Numbered from the stretch's first letter, positions 25,035 through 34,169 are shown. The stretch: DNA of 64,000 nt from VBDM01 sp049802235 (GCA_049802235.1 JBARMB010000049.1:1-64000); one strand, 5' to 3'. The notes: generated by a model not told the origin, from the letters alone. Numbers and translations: made by a program.

Positions 25035-26220
25035 CCTTCCGGACGAGCGGGGCCATTTCGGTCAGTACGGCGGGATGTTTGTCGCCGAGACGCTGGTGCA
25101 CGCGCTCGACGAGCTGCGCGTAGCGTACGAGCAATGCCGCAAGGACCCGGAATTCATCGCCGAGCTCGAGTACGAGCTCAAGCACTACGTCGGCCGGCCC
25201 AGTCCCGTCTATCACGCCAAGCGCTGGTCTTCGCTTCTGGGCGGCGCGCAGATTTATATCAAACGGGAAGACCTGAATCACACCGGGGCGCACAAGATCA
25301 ACAATACGATCGGCCAGGCACTGGTGGCGCGGCGCATGGGCAAGCCGCGCGTGATCGCCGAGACCGGCGCCGGCATGCACGGCGTGGCCGCCGCGACAGT
25401 AGCGGCCCGCTACGGCATGGAGTGCGTGGTGTACATGGGATCGGAGGACATCAAGCGCCAGGTGCAGAACGTCTACCGCATGAAGCTGCTCGGCGCCACG
25501 GTGGTGCCGGTCGAGTCCGGTTCGAAGACGCTGAAGGACGCGCTGAACGAGGCGATGCGCGACTGGGTCACCAACGTCAACAACACTTTTTACATCATCG
25601 GCACCGTTGCCGGGCCGCATCCGTATCCGATGATGGTGCGCGACTTCCAGTCCGTGATCGGCAGGGAGTGCCTCGAGCAGGTGCCGGAGATGTGCGGCCG
25701 CCAGCCGGACGCGGTGATCGCCTGCGTCGGCGGCGGCTCGAACGCGATGGGCATTTTCTATCCCTACATTCCGCACCGGGCGGTGAAGCTGATCGGCGTC
25801 GAGGCCGGCGGCTTCGGCATCGCCAGCGGCAAGCACGCCGCGTCGCTCACCGCGGGCAGGCCGGGCGTGCTGCACGGCAACCGGACGTACCTCCTCCAGG
25901 ATGAGCACGGCCAGATCATCGAGACGCACTCGATCTCGGCGGGCCTGGACTATCCGGGTGTCGGTCCCGAGCATGCCTGGCTGAAGGACACCGGCCGCGC
26001 CGAGTACGTCACCATCGATGACGCCGAGGCGCTCGCCGCGTTCCACGACTTGTGCCGCTACGAAGGCATCATTCCGGCGCTGGAATCGGCGCACGCGCTC
26101 GCTTATGCGGCGAAGCTCGCGCCGACCCTGCCCAAAGACAAGATCCTGCTCGTCAACCTCTCAGGCCGCGGCGACAAGGACATGCACACGGTGGCGGAAA
26201 AATCGGGAATCCAGTTTTGA
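25021..26220 (+). CDS. trpB: Tryptophan synthase beta chain
   Basis: TrpB joins indole and serine to make tryptophan, using PLP. The 399-residue protein has the PLP lysine in LNHTGAHKINN, the substrate loop ETGAGMHGVA and the PLP-phosphate loop CVGGGSNAMG. It ends in LSGRGDKDMHTV. All key residues of TrpB1 are visible. AGGAG lies about 8 bases before the ATG, inside the trpF 3' end. The stop overlaps the start of the methyltransferase gene by 3 bases. Confidence 0.98.
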   Translation: MQMVDLPDERGHFGQYGGMFVAETLVHALDELRVAYEQCRKDPEFIAELEYELKHYVGRPSPVYHAKRWSSLLGGAQIYIKREDLNHTGAHKINNTIGQALVARRMGKPRVIAETGAGMHGVAAATVAARYGMECVVYMGSEDIKRQVQNVYRMKLLGATVVPVESGSKTLKDALNEAMRDWVTNVNNTFYIIGTVAGPHPYPMMVRDFQSVIGRECLEQVPEMCGRQPDAVIACVGGGSNAMGIFYPYIPHRAVKLIGVEAGGFGIASGKHAASLTAGRPGVLHGNRTYLLQDEHGQIIETHSISAGLDYPGVGPEHAWLKDTGRAEYVTIDDAEALAAFHDLCRYEGIIPALESAHALAYAAKLAPTLPKDKILLVNLSGRGDKDMHTVAEKSGIQF

Positions 26221-27023
26221 ACGATACCCGCGCAACGCTGCTCAACCAGGATTTTTTCGAGGGCATCGGCCGTGTCCCGGACGCGAGCGTTGACCTCGTC
26301 GTTGCCGATCCGCCCTACGGCCTGGGCAAGGACTACGGCAACGATTCCGACCACCTGAGCGGCGCGGACTATCTCGCCTTCAGCCGCTGCTGGATCGACG
26401 CCGTGATCCCGAAGCTCAAGGCGAGCGGCAGCCTTTACGTATTCCTCACCTGGCAGCACAGCCCGGAAGTGTTCAGCTATCTGAAGACCCGGCTGAAAAT
26501 GGTGAACGAGATCATCTGGGACCGGAAGGTGCCGAGCATGGGCGGCAGCACGCGCAAGTTCTCCTCGGTGCACGACACCGTCGGCCTGTTCGCGGTATCG
26601 AAGGACTACTACTACGACCTCGACAGCGTGCGCATTCCGTACGACGCCGAAACCAAGAAGGCGCGCACGCGCTCGATCTTCGTCGGCAAGAAATGGCTCG
26701 AGGTCGGATACAACCCCAAGGACGTGTGGAGCGTGACGCGGCTGCACCGCCAGGACCCGGAGCGCGAGGACCATCCGACGCAGAAGCCGCTCGAGATCGT
26801 CGAGCGCATGGTGCTGGCGAGCGCGCCGCCCGACGGGTTGGTGCTCGATCCCTTCATGGGCAGCGGCACGACAGCGGCGGCGGCGCTCAGGCACGGCCGC
26901 CGCTTCATCGGCTTCGAGATCAACCCGGACTACTGCGCCATGGCAAAGCGGCGCGTCGCGCGCTTCGGCAAGACGGATTTCAGGCCGGCCGGGGCCGCCG
27001 GCCGCGCGGCGGTGGAGCTTTGA
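26217..27023 (+). CDS. Orphan beta-class DNA methyltransferase (N6-adenine/N4-cytosine)
   Basis: A 268-residue DNA amino-methyltransferase inserted between trpB and trpA. Motif IV DPPY (31-34) comes before motif I DPFMGSGTT (about 209-217), an order that defines the beta class, which includes CcrM and YhdJ. HPTQKPLEIVERM precedes motif I, as expected. DPPY suggests N6-adenine. No restriction gene is nearby, so it is an orphan enzyme that may modify the chromosome and affect expression. The recognition site cannot be read from the sequence. The start is TTG overlapping the trpB stop, which implies coupled translation. A methyltransferase at this place is recalled from other Betaproteobacteria (Burkholderia trp clusters) but was not checked. 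Confidence 0.88.
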   Translation: MNDTRATLLNQDFFEGIGRVPDASVDLVVADPPYGLGKDYGNDSDHLSGADYLAFSRCWIDAVIPKLKASGSLYVFLTWQHSPEVFSYLKTRLKMVNEIIWDRKVPSMGGSTRKFSSVHDTVGLFAVSKDYYYDLDSVRIPYDAETKKARTRSIFVGKKWLEVGYNPKDVWSVTRLHRQDPEREDHPTQKPLEIVERMVLASAPPDGLVLDPFMGSGTTAAAALRHGRRFIGFEINPDYCAMAKRRVARFGKTDFRPAGAAGRAAVEL

Positions 27024-27030
27024 TCTGACG

Positions 27031-27831
27031 ATGTCACGAATCCAGACGACCTTCGAGCGGCTCGCGCGCGAGCGCAGGAAAGCCCTTATTCCCTATGTCA
27101 CGGCGGGCGATCCCCAGCCGCGCGTCACCGTCCCGCTCATGCATGCACTGGCAAAGGCGGGCGCCGACGTGATCGAGCTGGGGGTGCCGTTTTCCGATCC
27201 CATGGCCGACGGCCCGGTGATCCAGCGCTCCAGCGAACGGGCACTGCGTAACAACGTCGGGCTGGACTCGGTGTTGGCGTTTGTTGCTGAATTCCGCAAC
27301 AGCGACGCGACGACCCCGGTGGTGCTGATGGGGTATGCCAACCCGATCGAGGCCATGGGCGCGCGGCGCTTTGTCGAGGCGGCTCACACAGCCGGCGTCG
27401 ATGGGGTGCTGGTGGTCGATTACCCGCCAGAGGAAGGCGCCGAGCTGGCGGCAATGCTGCGCGCGCGCGGCATGGACATGATTTTCCTGCTCGCGCCGAC
27501 TTCGGCCGTAGCGCGCATCGAGCAAGTGGCGCGGCTGGCGAGCGGCTATATCTACTACGTATCGCTGCGCGGGGTCACCGGCGCGGCGCACCTCGATCTG
27601 GATGACGTTGCGGCGAAGCTGCCCGCGATCCGCGGCAAAACGAAACTGCCGATCGGTGTCGGCTTCGGCATTCGCGACGGCGATACCGCACGCGCCGTGG
27701 CGCGCATCGCCGACGCCGTGGTGATCGGCAGCCGCATCATTCAGGAAATGGAGCAGGCGACGCCCGACACCTGCGTAGAGCGCGTCGCGTCGCTTGTGCG
27801 CGACATCCGCGAGGCGATGGATCGGTCATGA
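27031..27831 (+). CDS. trpA: Tryptophan synthase alpha chain
   Basis: TrpA splits indole-3-glycerol phosphate and passes indole to TrpB through the tunnel of the complex. The 266-residue TIM barrel has LIPYVTAGDP at the N-terminus, the catalytic Glu in VIELGVPFSDPMADGPVIQ, and Asp in GVLVVDYPPEE. YVSLRGVTGA and IGVGFGIRDG form the phosphate site. It begins 7 bases after the methyltransferase stop and overlaps accD by 4 bases. Confidence 0.98.
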   Translation: MSRIQTTFERLARERRKALIPYVTAGDPQPRVTVPLMHALAKAGADVIELGVPFSDPMADGPVIQRSSERALRNNVGLDSVLAFVAEFRNSDATTPVVLMGYANPIEAMGARRFVEAAHTAGVDGVLVVDYPPEEGAELAAMLRARGMDMIFLLAPTSAVARIEQVARLASGYIYYVSLRGVTGAAHLDLDDVAAKLPAIRGKTKLPIGVGFGIRDGDTARAVARIADAVVIGSRIIQEMEQATPDTCVERVASLVRDIREAMDRS

Positions 27832-28697
27832 GCTGGCTGCAGAAACTGCTGCCGCCGAAGATCAACCGCACCGGAACAGGCGCGAAGAAGACCATGCCCG
27901 AAGGGCTGTGGAGCAAGTGCTCGTCCTGCGGTGCGGTGCTGTACGCGACCGACCTGGAAAAAAACGCCAACGTCTGCCCGAAGTGCGACTTTCATAACCG
28001 TATCTCCGCGCGCGCACGCATGGACCTGCTGCTAGATCCGGAGGGGCGCTTCGAGATCGGCGCCGAGGTCGCGCCGGTGGACAGCCTGAAATTCAAGGAC
28101 AGCAAGCGCTATCCCGATCGGATCGAAGAAGCCGAGAAGGCGACCGGCGAGACCGACGCGCTGGTGGTGATGCAGGGGGCGATCAGGAACGTTCCGCTGG
28201 TAGCCGCCGTGTTCGAGTTCGAGTTCATGGGCGGCTCGATGGGCTCGGTCGTCGGTGAGCGCTTCGTGCGCGGAGTCCATGCATGTCTCGACCAGAATCT
28301 GCCGCTGGTGTGTGTCACTGCGACCGGCGGCGCGCGCATGCAGGAAGGGCTGCTGTCGCTGATGCAAATGGCGAAGACGACCGCTGCGCTGACCCAGCTC
28401 TCGGCGCGCAGGCTGCCGTTCATCTCGGTGCTCACCGACCCGACCATGGGCGGAGTGTCGGCGAGCTTCGCCATGATCGGCGATGTCGTCATCGCCGAGC
28501 CGCGCGCGCTGATCGGCTTTGCCGGGCCGCGCGTCATCGAGCAGACCGTGCGTGAGAAGCTCCCCGAAGGCTTCCAGCGCGCCGAGTTCCTGCTGGAGAA
28601 GGGCGCAATCGACATGATCGTCGACCGGCGCCAGATGCGCGACAAGCTCGCCGGTCTGCTTACCCTGCTGCAGCGGCAACCACCTGCGGGCAATTGA
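27828..28697 (+). CDS. accD: Acetyl-CoA carboxylase carboxyltransferase, beta subunit
   Basis: AccD is the beta half of the carboxyltransferase that makes malonyl-CoA from carboxybiotin-BCCP and acetyl-CoA. The 289-residue protein has an N-terminal four-cysteine zinc ribbon (CSSCGAVLY and CPKCDFH) and the crotonase-like core with TATGGARMQEGLLSL and DPTMGGVSASFA. Start ATG overlaps the trpA stop (ATGA). The trpA-accD-folC order is common in Proteobacteria. Confidence 0.98.
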   Translation: MSWLQKLLPPKINRTGTGAKKTMPEGLWSKCSSCGAVLYATDLEKNANVCPKCDFHNRISARARMDLLLDPEGRFEIGAEVAPVDSLKFKDSKRYPDRIEEAEKATGETDALVVMQGAIRNVPLVAAVFEFEFMGGSMGSVVGERFVRGVHACLDQNLPLVCVTATGGARMQEGLLSLMQMAKTTAALTQLSARRLPFISVLTDPTMGGVSASFAMIGDVVIAEPRALIGFAGPRVIEQTVREKLPEGFQRAEFLLEKGAIDMIVDRRQMRDKLAGLLTLLQRQPPAGN

Positions 28698-28719
28698 GCG
28701 CCCGCGACGATCGTTTCAT

Positions 28720-30018
28720 ATGCCCGCCCGGAGCTTGGCCGAGTGGCTCGAGTACATCGAGCGCATTCACCCGAAAAGCATTCAGCTCGGGCTGGAGCGG
28801 GTGGCGAAGGTGCGCGACGCGCTCGGACTTTCCAGCGCCGCGGCGCGGTTCATCGTCGCCGGTACCAACGGCAAGGGCTCGACCTGCGCCATGCTCGAGG
28901 CGATTCTGCTCGCGGCCGGCTACCGCGTCGGCCTGTACACTTCGCCGCACCTGATCCGCTACAACGAACGCGTCCGTCTGGGCGGCGCGCCCGTCGATGA
29001 CACGCGCCTGTGCGCGGCATTCGAGGCCGTGGAACGCGCCCGCGGCGACACGGCGCTGACCTATTTCGAGTTCGGCACGCTCGCGGCGTGGCAGATCTTC
29101 GCCACCGAGCCGCTCGACGCATTGATACTCGAGGTCGGTCTTGGAGGGCGGCTCGACGCGGTCAACGCCTTCGACTGCGATTGCGCGGTTCTGACCAGCG
29201 TCGCTCTCGATCACATGGACTACCTCGGTGACACGCGGGAAAGCATTGGCGCCGAAAAGGCCGGGATATTCCGCAAGGGAAAGCCGGCGATTGTCGCCGA
29301 TCCCTCGCCGCCGCGGAGCGTACTTGATCATGCCGCTGCGATCGGCGCGGACCTGCAGGTGATTGGCCGGGACTTTGGCTATTGGGGAGAGCGTCAGCAA
29401 TGGATGTTCTGGGGGCGGGGTGCTCGCCGCTCCGGGCTCGCGCCTCCGGCGTTGCGCGGGTCGGTGCAGATCATGAATGCGAGTGCTGCGCTCGCCGCCC
29501 TCGATGCGCTGCGCGCGCGCTTGCCGGTGGGGATGCAGGACATCCGCAACGGTCTGGCAAAAGTGGAGCTTTCGGCGCGGTTCCAGGTGCTTCCCGGCCG
29601 GCCGGCAGTCGTCCTGGATGTCGCGCATAACCCCGAGGCAGCGGCTGTCCTCGCGGCAAATCTCGCCGACATGGGCTTTTATCCCGAGACCTGGGCCGTG
29701 TTCGGCATGCTGCGGGACAAAGACATCATTGGCGTCTGCCGCGCCATGAAGGGACGGGTTTCGGCGTGGTTCACGGCCGATCTTTCCGTCCCGCGCGGTG
29801 CGGGCTCCGAAATGCTGGCAGACGCCCTTGTCCGGGCGCAGGCGGGGGGCGACGTGCTGCGCTTCGCGAGCCCGCGCGAAGCGTATGACGCGGCGCGAAA
29901 TCGGGCGGGTGGAAATGATAGAATTGTGGTGTTCGGATCCTTCCATACCGTGGCTGAAGTCATGATGGCGATCCAGGCCGCCCGGGCCGTGAATCGCGGG
30001 GCGGGGCACAGGTCGTGA
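28720..30018 (+). CDS. folC: Dihydrofolate synthase / folylpolyglutamate synthase
   Basis: FolC ligates glutamate to dihydropteroate and extends the polyglutamate tail of folates, using ATP. The 432-residue Mur-ligase-family protein has the P-loop VAGTNGKGST, TSPHLIRYNERVRLGG and the carbamylated-lysine region near AEKAGIFRKGKP. LDVAHNPEAA starts the C-terminal domain. Length is normal. The ATG at 28720 has no strong Shine-Dalgarno sequence, so translation may depend on accD, which ends 22 bases before. Confidence 0.95.
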   Translation: MPARSLAEWLEYIERIHPKSIQLGLERVAKVRDALGLSSAAARFIVAGTNGKGSTCAMLEAILLAAGYRVGLYTSPHLIRYNERVRLGGAPVDDTRLCAAFEAVERARGDTALTYFEFGTLAAWQIFATEPLDALILEVGLGGRLDAVNAFDCDCAVLTSVALDHMDYLGDTRESIGAEKAGIFRKGKPAIVADPSPPRSVLDHAAAIGADLQVIGRDFGYWGERQQWMFWGRGARRSGLAPPALRGSVQIMNASAALAALDALRARLPVGMQDIRNGLAKVELSARFQVLPGRPAVVLDVAHNPEAAAVLAANLADMGFYPETWAVFGMLRDKDIIGVCRAMKGRVSAWFTADLSVPRGAGSEMLADALVRAQAGGDVLRFASPREAYDAARNRAGGNDRIVVFGSFHTVAEVMMAIQAARAVNRGAGHRS

Positions 30019-30148
30019 GAGCTCTGGTCAGGACCTTTTGGATAGTTCGCTTTGATCGGCCGGTGTGGAAGCTTCCGGTTCGCAACGCCTTCGCGCGGCG
30101 GGTGCCGCAAAGGCGCAACGCAAGCCGAAATTTTTAGGATTTTCCTGA

Positions 30149-30766
30149 TTGGCAGACAGCCCGGACGCAACCCTGCTCAAACGTCGCGCGCGCCGGCGCC
30201 TGGTCGGCGCGATCGCGTTGGTGCTGTTCGTCGTCATTGTCCTGCCCATCGTGCTCGACCAGGAGCCCAAGCCGGTTCCACGGGACCTCAGCGTGCAAAT
30301 CCCGAGTCAGGATGGGGGCCGCTTCAATACGCGCGTTCTTCCGCCTCTCCCGCCGCCTCCGGCAATGCCCGAAAAGGGCGGGAGCGCGCAGCCGTCCGAG
30401 ACGGCGCCGGAGAAGAAGCCTGAGGCAACGAAATCCGAGTCGAAGCCTGAACCGAAGTCCGCCAAGGCGGCGGCCAAGGCACCGGCGAAAGCCGATGCCG
30501 CGGATGGCCGGCGTGCCCAGGCGCTGCTGAACGATGAAGTTTACGTTGTTCCGCTCGGGGCCTTCGCCAATGCCGACAACGCGAAGAATGTCCAGGACAA
30601 GGCGGCCTCTGCGGGGATCAAGAGTTACGCCGAGAAGATCAAAGGCCCGCAGGGCGAGCAGACGAGGGTGCGTGCCGGTCCTTTTCAGAGCAAAGACGCG
30701 GCTGAAAAGGCGCGCGACAAGCTCAAGTCTCTCGGCCTCGCCGTCGGCCGGGTCGCGCGGCGGTAG
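30149..30766 (+). CDS. SPOR-domain membrane protein (DedD-like)
   Basis: A 205-residue bitopic protein with a short basic cytoplasmic start, one membrane span (about 19-38) and a Pro/Lys/Ala-rich periplasmic linker. A C-terminal SPOR domain (about 127-203) contains YVVPLGAFANADNAKNV and VRAGPFQSKDAAEKARDKL. SPOR domains bind denuded glycan strands at the division septum, so it probably acts in cell division, like DedD. The start is TTG at 30149, with AGGA about 10 bases upstream. The 130 bases before it hold no gene. folC-SPOR-cvpA-purF is the classic proteobacterial order. Confidence 0.87.
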   Translation: MADSPDATLLKRRARRRLVGAIALVLFVVIVLPIVLDQEPKPVPRDLSVQIPSQDGGRFNTRVLPPLPPPPAMPEKGGSAQPSETAPEKKPEATKSESKPEPKSAKAAAKAPAKADAADGRRAQALLNDEVYVVPLGAFANADNAKNVQDKAASAGIKSYAEKIKGPQGEQTRVRAGPFQSKDAAEKARDKLKSLGLAVGRVARR

Positions 30767-30769
30767 CGC

Positions 30770-31264
30770 ATGACCTGGTTCGATTACGGCGTGCTGATCG
30801 TGCTGGGGTTGTCGCTCCTGTTGAGCCTGTTCCACGGGCTGGTGCGCGAGATCGTGTCGCTTGCGGGCTGGGTCGCGGCCTTCGTGCTCGCAACTTTATT
30901 CGGCGGCCATGTTGCCGGACTCCTGCCGGAGAGCCTGGGTCCGCTCCTGAGCGCGGTGATAGGTTTCCTGCTACTGTTCTCGGGCGTGCTGGTGATCAGC
31001 ACGTTTATCCGGCTTGCGCTTTCATATACGGTGCGTGCAGCGGGATTCAGCTCCGCGGACCGGGCGCTTGGCGCCGTTTTTGGGCTGATAAGGGGACTGA
31101 TCATCGTGCTGGTGCTCGTACTGCTTGCAGGATTGACGCCCCTGCCGCGTGAACCCTTCTGGCGCAATGCCGTGCTTTCGGGGCCGTTCGAGACCGTGGT
31201 GCTGGCGCTGCGGCCTTTCCTGCCCGACGGGCTGGCGCGGCGCCTCAGATATCGCCAGGGGTGA
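30770..31264 (+). CDS. cvpA: CvpA family membrane protein
   Basis: A 164-residue inner-membrane protein with four hydrophobic helices. It opens with WFDYGVLIVLGLSLLLSLFHG and carries REIVSLAGWVAAFVLA, the family signature. In E. coli it is needed for colicin V production and for envelope tolerance; its molecular function is unclear. It starts 3 bases after the SPOR gene and ends 6 bases before purF. Confidence 0.9.
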   Translation: MTWFDYGVLIVLGLSLLLSLFHGLVREIVSLAGWVAAFVLATLFGGHVAGLLPESLGPLLSAVIGFLLLFSGVLVISTFIRLALSYTVRAAGFSSADRALGAVFGLIRGLIIVLVLVLLAGLTPLPREPFWRNAVLSGPFETVVLALRPFLPDGLARRLRYRQG

Positions 31265-31270
31265 ACTGAC

Positions 31271-32785
31271 ATGTGCGGGATTCTCGGAGTTGTGGCGAAG
31301 ACGCCGGTCAACCAGCTCCTCTACGACGGCCTGCTCCTTTTGCAGCACCGCGGCCAGGACGCGGCGGGCATCGTCACTGCCGGGTACAAGACCTTCCACA
31401 TGCACAAGGGGCCGGGCATGGTGCGCGACGTGTTCCGCACGCGCAACATGCGCTCGCTTCCCGGTGAAGTGGGCATCGCGCACTGCCGCTATCCGACTGC
31501 GGGATCGGCGTTCAGTGCCGGCGAGGCACAGCCTTTCTATGTCAATTCTCCCTTCGGCATCGTGCTCGGCCACAACGGCAACCTCACCAATTCCGAGGCG
31601 CTCAAGCAGGAAATGTTCCGCCAGGACCTGCGCCATATCAACACCAATTCCGATTCGGAAGTGCTGCTGAATGTGCTGGCGCATGAACTGGAGCTTGCCG
31701 CGAAGGGGCAGAAGCTGGACCCCGAGACCATTTTTGCCGCCGTTGCCAACGTGCATCGCCGCTGCCGTGGCGCCTACGCGGTGGTCGCCATGATTGCCGG
31801 CCATGGACTGCTCGCGTTTCGTGACCCGTTCGGCATCCGGCCGCTCGTGTTCGGCCGCAACAATACCAGCGCGGGTCCGGAATATCTCGTCGCCTCCGAG
31901 AGCGTGGCGCTCACGGCGTTCGGATTCGATCTGGTGCGCGACGTCTTTCCCGGCGAGGCCATTTTCATCGAGGAGGGCGGGACTTTTTTCAGCCGCCAGT
32001 GCGCCGCCAAGCCGGTACTGGCGCCGTGCATCTTCGAATACGTCTATCTCGCCCGGCCCGATTCGGTCATGGATGGCGTCTCGGTATACGAGAGCCGTCT
32101 GCACATGGGCCGGAGGCTCGCCGAGAAGATCAGGCGCACCATGCCGGAGCTGAACGTCGATGTAGTGATTCCGGTTCCGGACACGAGCCGCCCCAGCGCA
32201 CTCGAGCTCGCCAACGGCCTGGGCGTCACTTATCGCGAAGGCTTCATCCGCAACCGCTATATCGGCCGCACGTTCATCATGCCGGGCCAGACGATCCGCA
32301 GGAAATCGGTGCGCCAGAAGCTCAGCGTCGTGTCCCTCGAGTTCAAGGGCAGGAACGTGCTGATCGTCGATGATTCGATCGTGCGCGGCACCACCAGCCG
32401 CGAGATCGTGCAGATGGCGCGCGAGGCGGGTGCCAACAAGGTGTTTTTCGCCTCTGCGGCGCCGCCGGTGCGCTTCCCCAACGTCTACGGCATCGACATG
32501 CCGACGCGCTCCGAGCTGATCGCCACCGGCCGCAACGACGAGCAGATCGCGCGCGAGATCGGCGCCGACGCGGTCATCTATCAGGACCTCGATGCACTGA
32601 AGGCTTCGGTGCGCGCGGTCAACCCGAAGCTGACCCAGTTCGAGACTTCGTGCTTCGACGGCGTCTACATCACCGGCGACATCACCAGCGAGTATCTTGC
32701 GTCGGTCGAACGTCAGCGCGACGCCGGGCGCCAGGACAGCGAGGACGAGGCCGACAACAACCAGCTCGACTTGAATGAGGCGTAA
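31271..32785 (+). CDS. purF: Amidophosphoribosyltransferase
   Basis: PurF makes 5-phosphoribosylamine from PRPP and glutamine, the first step of purine synthesis. The 504-residue protein begins MCGILGVV, so Cys2 becomes the N-terminal nucleophile after Met removal. The glutaminase half includes GIAHCRYPTAG and LGHNGNLTN. The transferase half has the PRPP loop VLIVDDSIVRGTTS. The C-terminal TGDITSEYL is typical. No propeptide is present, unlike Bacillus PurF. A purine operator is not recognisable near it. Confidence 0.98.
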   Translation: MCGILGVVAKTPVNQLLYDGLLLLQHRGQDAAGIVTAGYKTFHMHKGPGMVRDVFRTRNMRSLPGEVGIAHCRYPTAGSAFSAGEAQPFYVNSPFGIVLGHNGNLTNSEALKQEMFRQDLRHINTNSDSEVLLNVLAHELELAAKGQKLDPETIFAAVANVHRRCRGAYAVVAMIAGHGLLAFRDPFGIRPLVFGRNNTSAGPEYLVASESVALTAFGFDLVRDVFPGEAIFIEEGGTFFSRQCAAKPVLAPCIFEYVYLARPDSVMDGVSVYESRLHMGRRLAEKIRRTMPELNVDVVIPVPDTSRPSALELANGLGVTYREGFIRNRYIGRTFIMPGQTIRRKSVRQKLSVVSLEFKGRNVLIVDDSIVRGTTSREIVQMAREAGANKVFFASAAPPVRFPNVYGIDMPTRSELIATGRNDEQIAREIGADAVIYQDLDALKASVRAVNPKLTQFETSCFDGVYITGDITSEYLASVERQRDAGRQDSEDEADNNQLDLNEA

Positions 32786-32859
32786 ACGACCGCCCGCACG
32801 TCGACCGGCCGTGCGGGCGAGCGAATTTGACATCCGCGCGCCGGGATAGTAACGTGAGC

Positions 32860-32938
32860 TCTGCGCCGATTTGATCGACAGCTTGCGGGCGCCGCCGGCG
32901 ACGAGCCGGGCGTAAAACAAATACGGCTAAAGCGTGGC
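32860..32938 (+). ncRNA. SAM-II-like riboswitch upstream of metZ
   Basis: The metZ leader carries the conserved blocks of the SAM-II aptamer in the right order. Stem P1 is GCGCC (32863-32867) with GGCGC (32888-32892). Its loop has GATTTG and GCTTGC. Then come GTAAAACAAA and GGCTAAAGC. GCTT (32881-32884) can pair with AAGC (32930-32933) to close the pseudoknot. An extra 5-bp hairpin CCGGC/GCCGG (32895-32909) is inserted between P1 and the A-rich strand. SAM-II is known mainly in Alphaproteobacteria in front of met genes, and the gene downstream here is metZ. It should lower metZ expression when S-adenosylmethionine is plentiful. Confidence 0.75.
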
Positions 32939-32939
32939 C

Positions 32940-32974
32940 AAAACCCGTCTTAGCGAAAGCTGGACGGGTTTTTT
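32940..32974 (+). terminator. Intrinsic terminator between the riboswitch and metZ
   Basis: AAAACCCGTC and GACGGGTTTT form a 10-bp stem, with an inner AGC-GAAA-GCT, followed by a T-run. It lies 17 bases before the metZ ATG, so it ends purF readthrough or serves as the riboswitch expression platform. Confidence 0.85.
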
Positions 32975-32991
32975 GTTTCGCGGGATTCGAG

Positions 32992-34161
32992 ATGGAAGAT
33001 TACGACATCGAGACGCTGGCGGTGCGCGCGGGGATCGCGCGCAGCCAATTCAACGAGCACTCCGAAGCGCTTTATCTCACCTCGAGCTTCGTATTCGAAA
33101 ATGCCGCGCAGGCTGCGGCGCGTTTCCAGGGCGGCGAGCCCGGGAACATCTACTCGCGCTTCACCAATCCCACGGTGACCGCGTTCCAGGAGCGGCTGGC
33201 GGCGCTCGAAGGCGCGCAAGCCTGCGTCGCGACGGCGTCGGGGATGTCGGCCATCCTCGCGACGGCGATGGCATTGCTGAAAGCGGGCGATCGCATCGTG
33301 TCCTCGTCGAGCATCTTCGGCGCCACGGTGCAGTTGTTCAGCAACATCCTTTCCCGGTTCGGCGTCGAGACGACCTACGTGATTGGCACCGACCCCGCGG
33401 CGTGGAAGGCGGCCATTTCGCCGGATACGCGTTTTTTGTTCGTGGAGACGCCCTCCAATCCGCTCACCGAAGTGGTCGACATCGCCGCGCTGGCGCGGTT
33501 GGCGAAGAGCGCCGGGGTGCTGCTCGTCGTGGACAACTGCTTCTGCACGCCGGTGCTGCAGCGGCCGCTTGAACTCGGGGCCGACCTCGTGATTCACTCC
33601 GCCACCAAATATCTCGACGGCCAGGGACGGGTGCTGGGCGGCGCAATTCTCGGCCAGCGCGACCTCGTCATGGACGGCATCTACGGTTTTTTGCGCACCG
33701 CCGGGCCGAGCCTCTCGCCGTTCAACGCCTGGGTGTTGCTCAAGGGGATCGAGACGCTGAAGATCAGGATGGAGGCGCAGTCGCAGGGCGCGCTTGCACT
33801 CGCGCGCTGGCTGGAAGCGCATCCGCGCATCGAGCGCGTTTTCTACCCGGGCCTGCCTTCGCACCCGCAATATGAACTCGCACGCCGGCAGCAGCGCTCG
33901 GGCGGCGCGGTTGTGTCTTTCGAGGTGAAAGGCGGCCGCGAGGCGGCGTGGCGCGTGATCGACTCGACGCGCATGATCTCCATCACCGCCAACCTCGGCG
34001 ATACCAAGACCACTATCACGCATCCGGCGACCACCACTCACGGACGCATCTCGCCCGAGGCACGCGCGCGCGCCGGCATCACCGAGGGCCTGCTGCGCGT
34101 GGCCGTGGGGCTGGAGTCCGTCAAGGATATCTGCGCCGACCTCGATCGGGGGCTGAAGTGA
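32992..34161 (+). CDS. metZ: O-succinylhomoserine sulfhydrylase
   Basis: MetZ makes homocysteine directly from O-succinylhomoserine and sulfide, using PLP. The 389-residue Cys/Met-metabolism enzyme has the cofactor motif ATASGMSAILA, the PLP aspartate in LLVVDNCFCTP and the Schiff-base lysine in HSATKYLDGQG. The N-terminus DYDIETLAVRAGIARSQF and position after purF match MetZ of other Proteobacteria. It could be confused with MetY or MetB, but YLDGQGRVLGG favours MetZ. A SAM-II-like riboswitch and terminator precede it. Confidence 0.93.
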   Translation: MEDYDIETLAVRAGIARSQFNEHSEALYLTSSFVFENAAQAAARFQGGEPGNIYSRFTNPTVTAFQERLAALEGAQACVATASGMSAILATAMALLKAGDRIVSSSSIFGATVQLFSNILSRFGVETTYVIGTDPAAWKAAISPDTRFLFVETPSNPLTEVVDIAALARLAKSAGVLLVVDNCFCTPVLQRPLELGADLVIHSATKYLDGQGRVLGGAILGQRDLVMDGIYGFLRTAGPSLSPFNAWVLLKGIETLKIRMEAQSQGALALARWLEAHPRIERVFYPGLPSHPQYELARRQQRSGGAVVSFEVKGGREAAWRVIDSTRMISITANLGDTKTTITHPATTTHGRISPEARARAGITEGLLRVAVGLESVKDICADLDRGLK

Positions 34162-34169
34162 CAGCGGGA

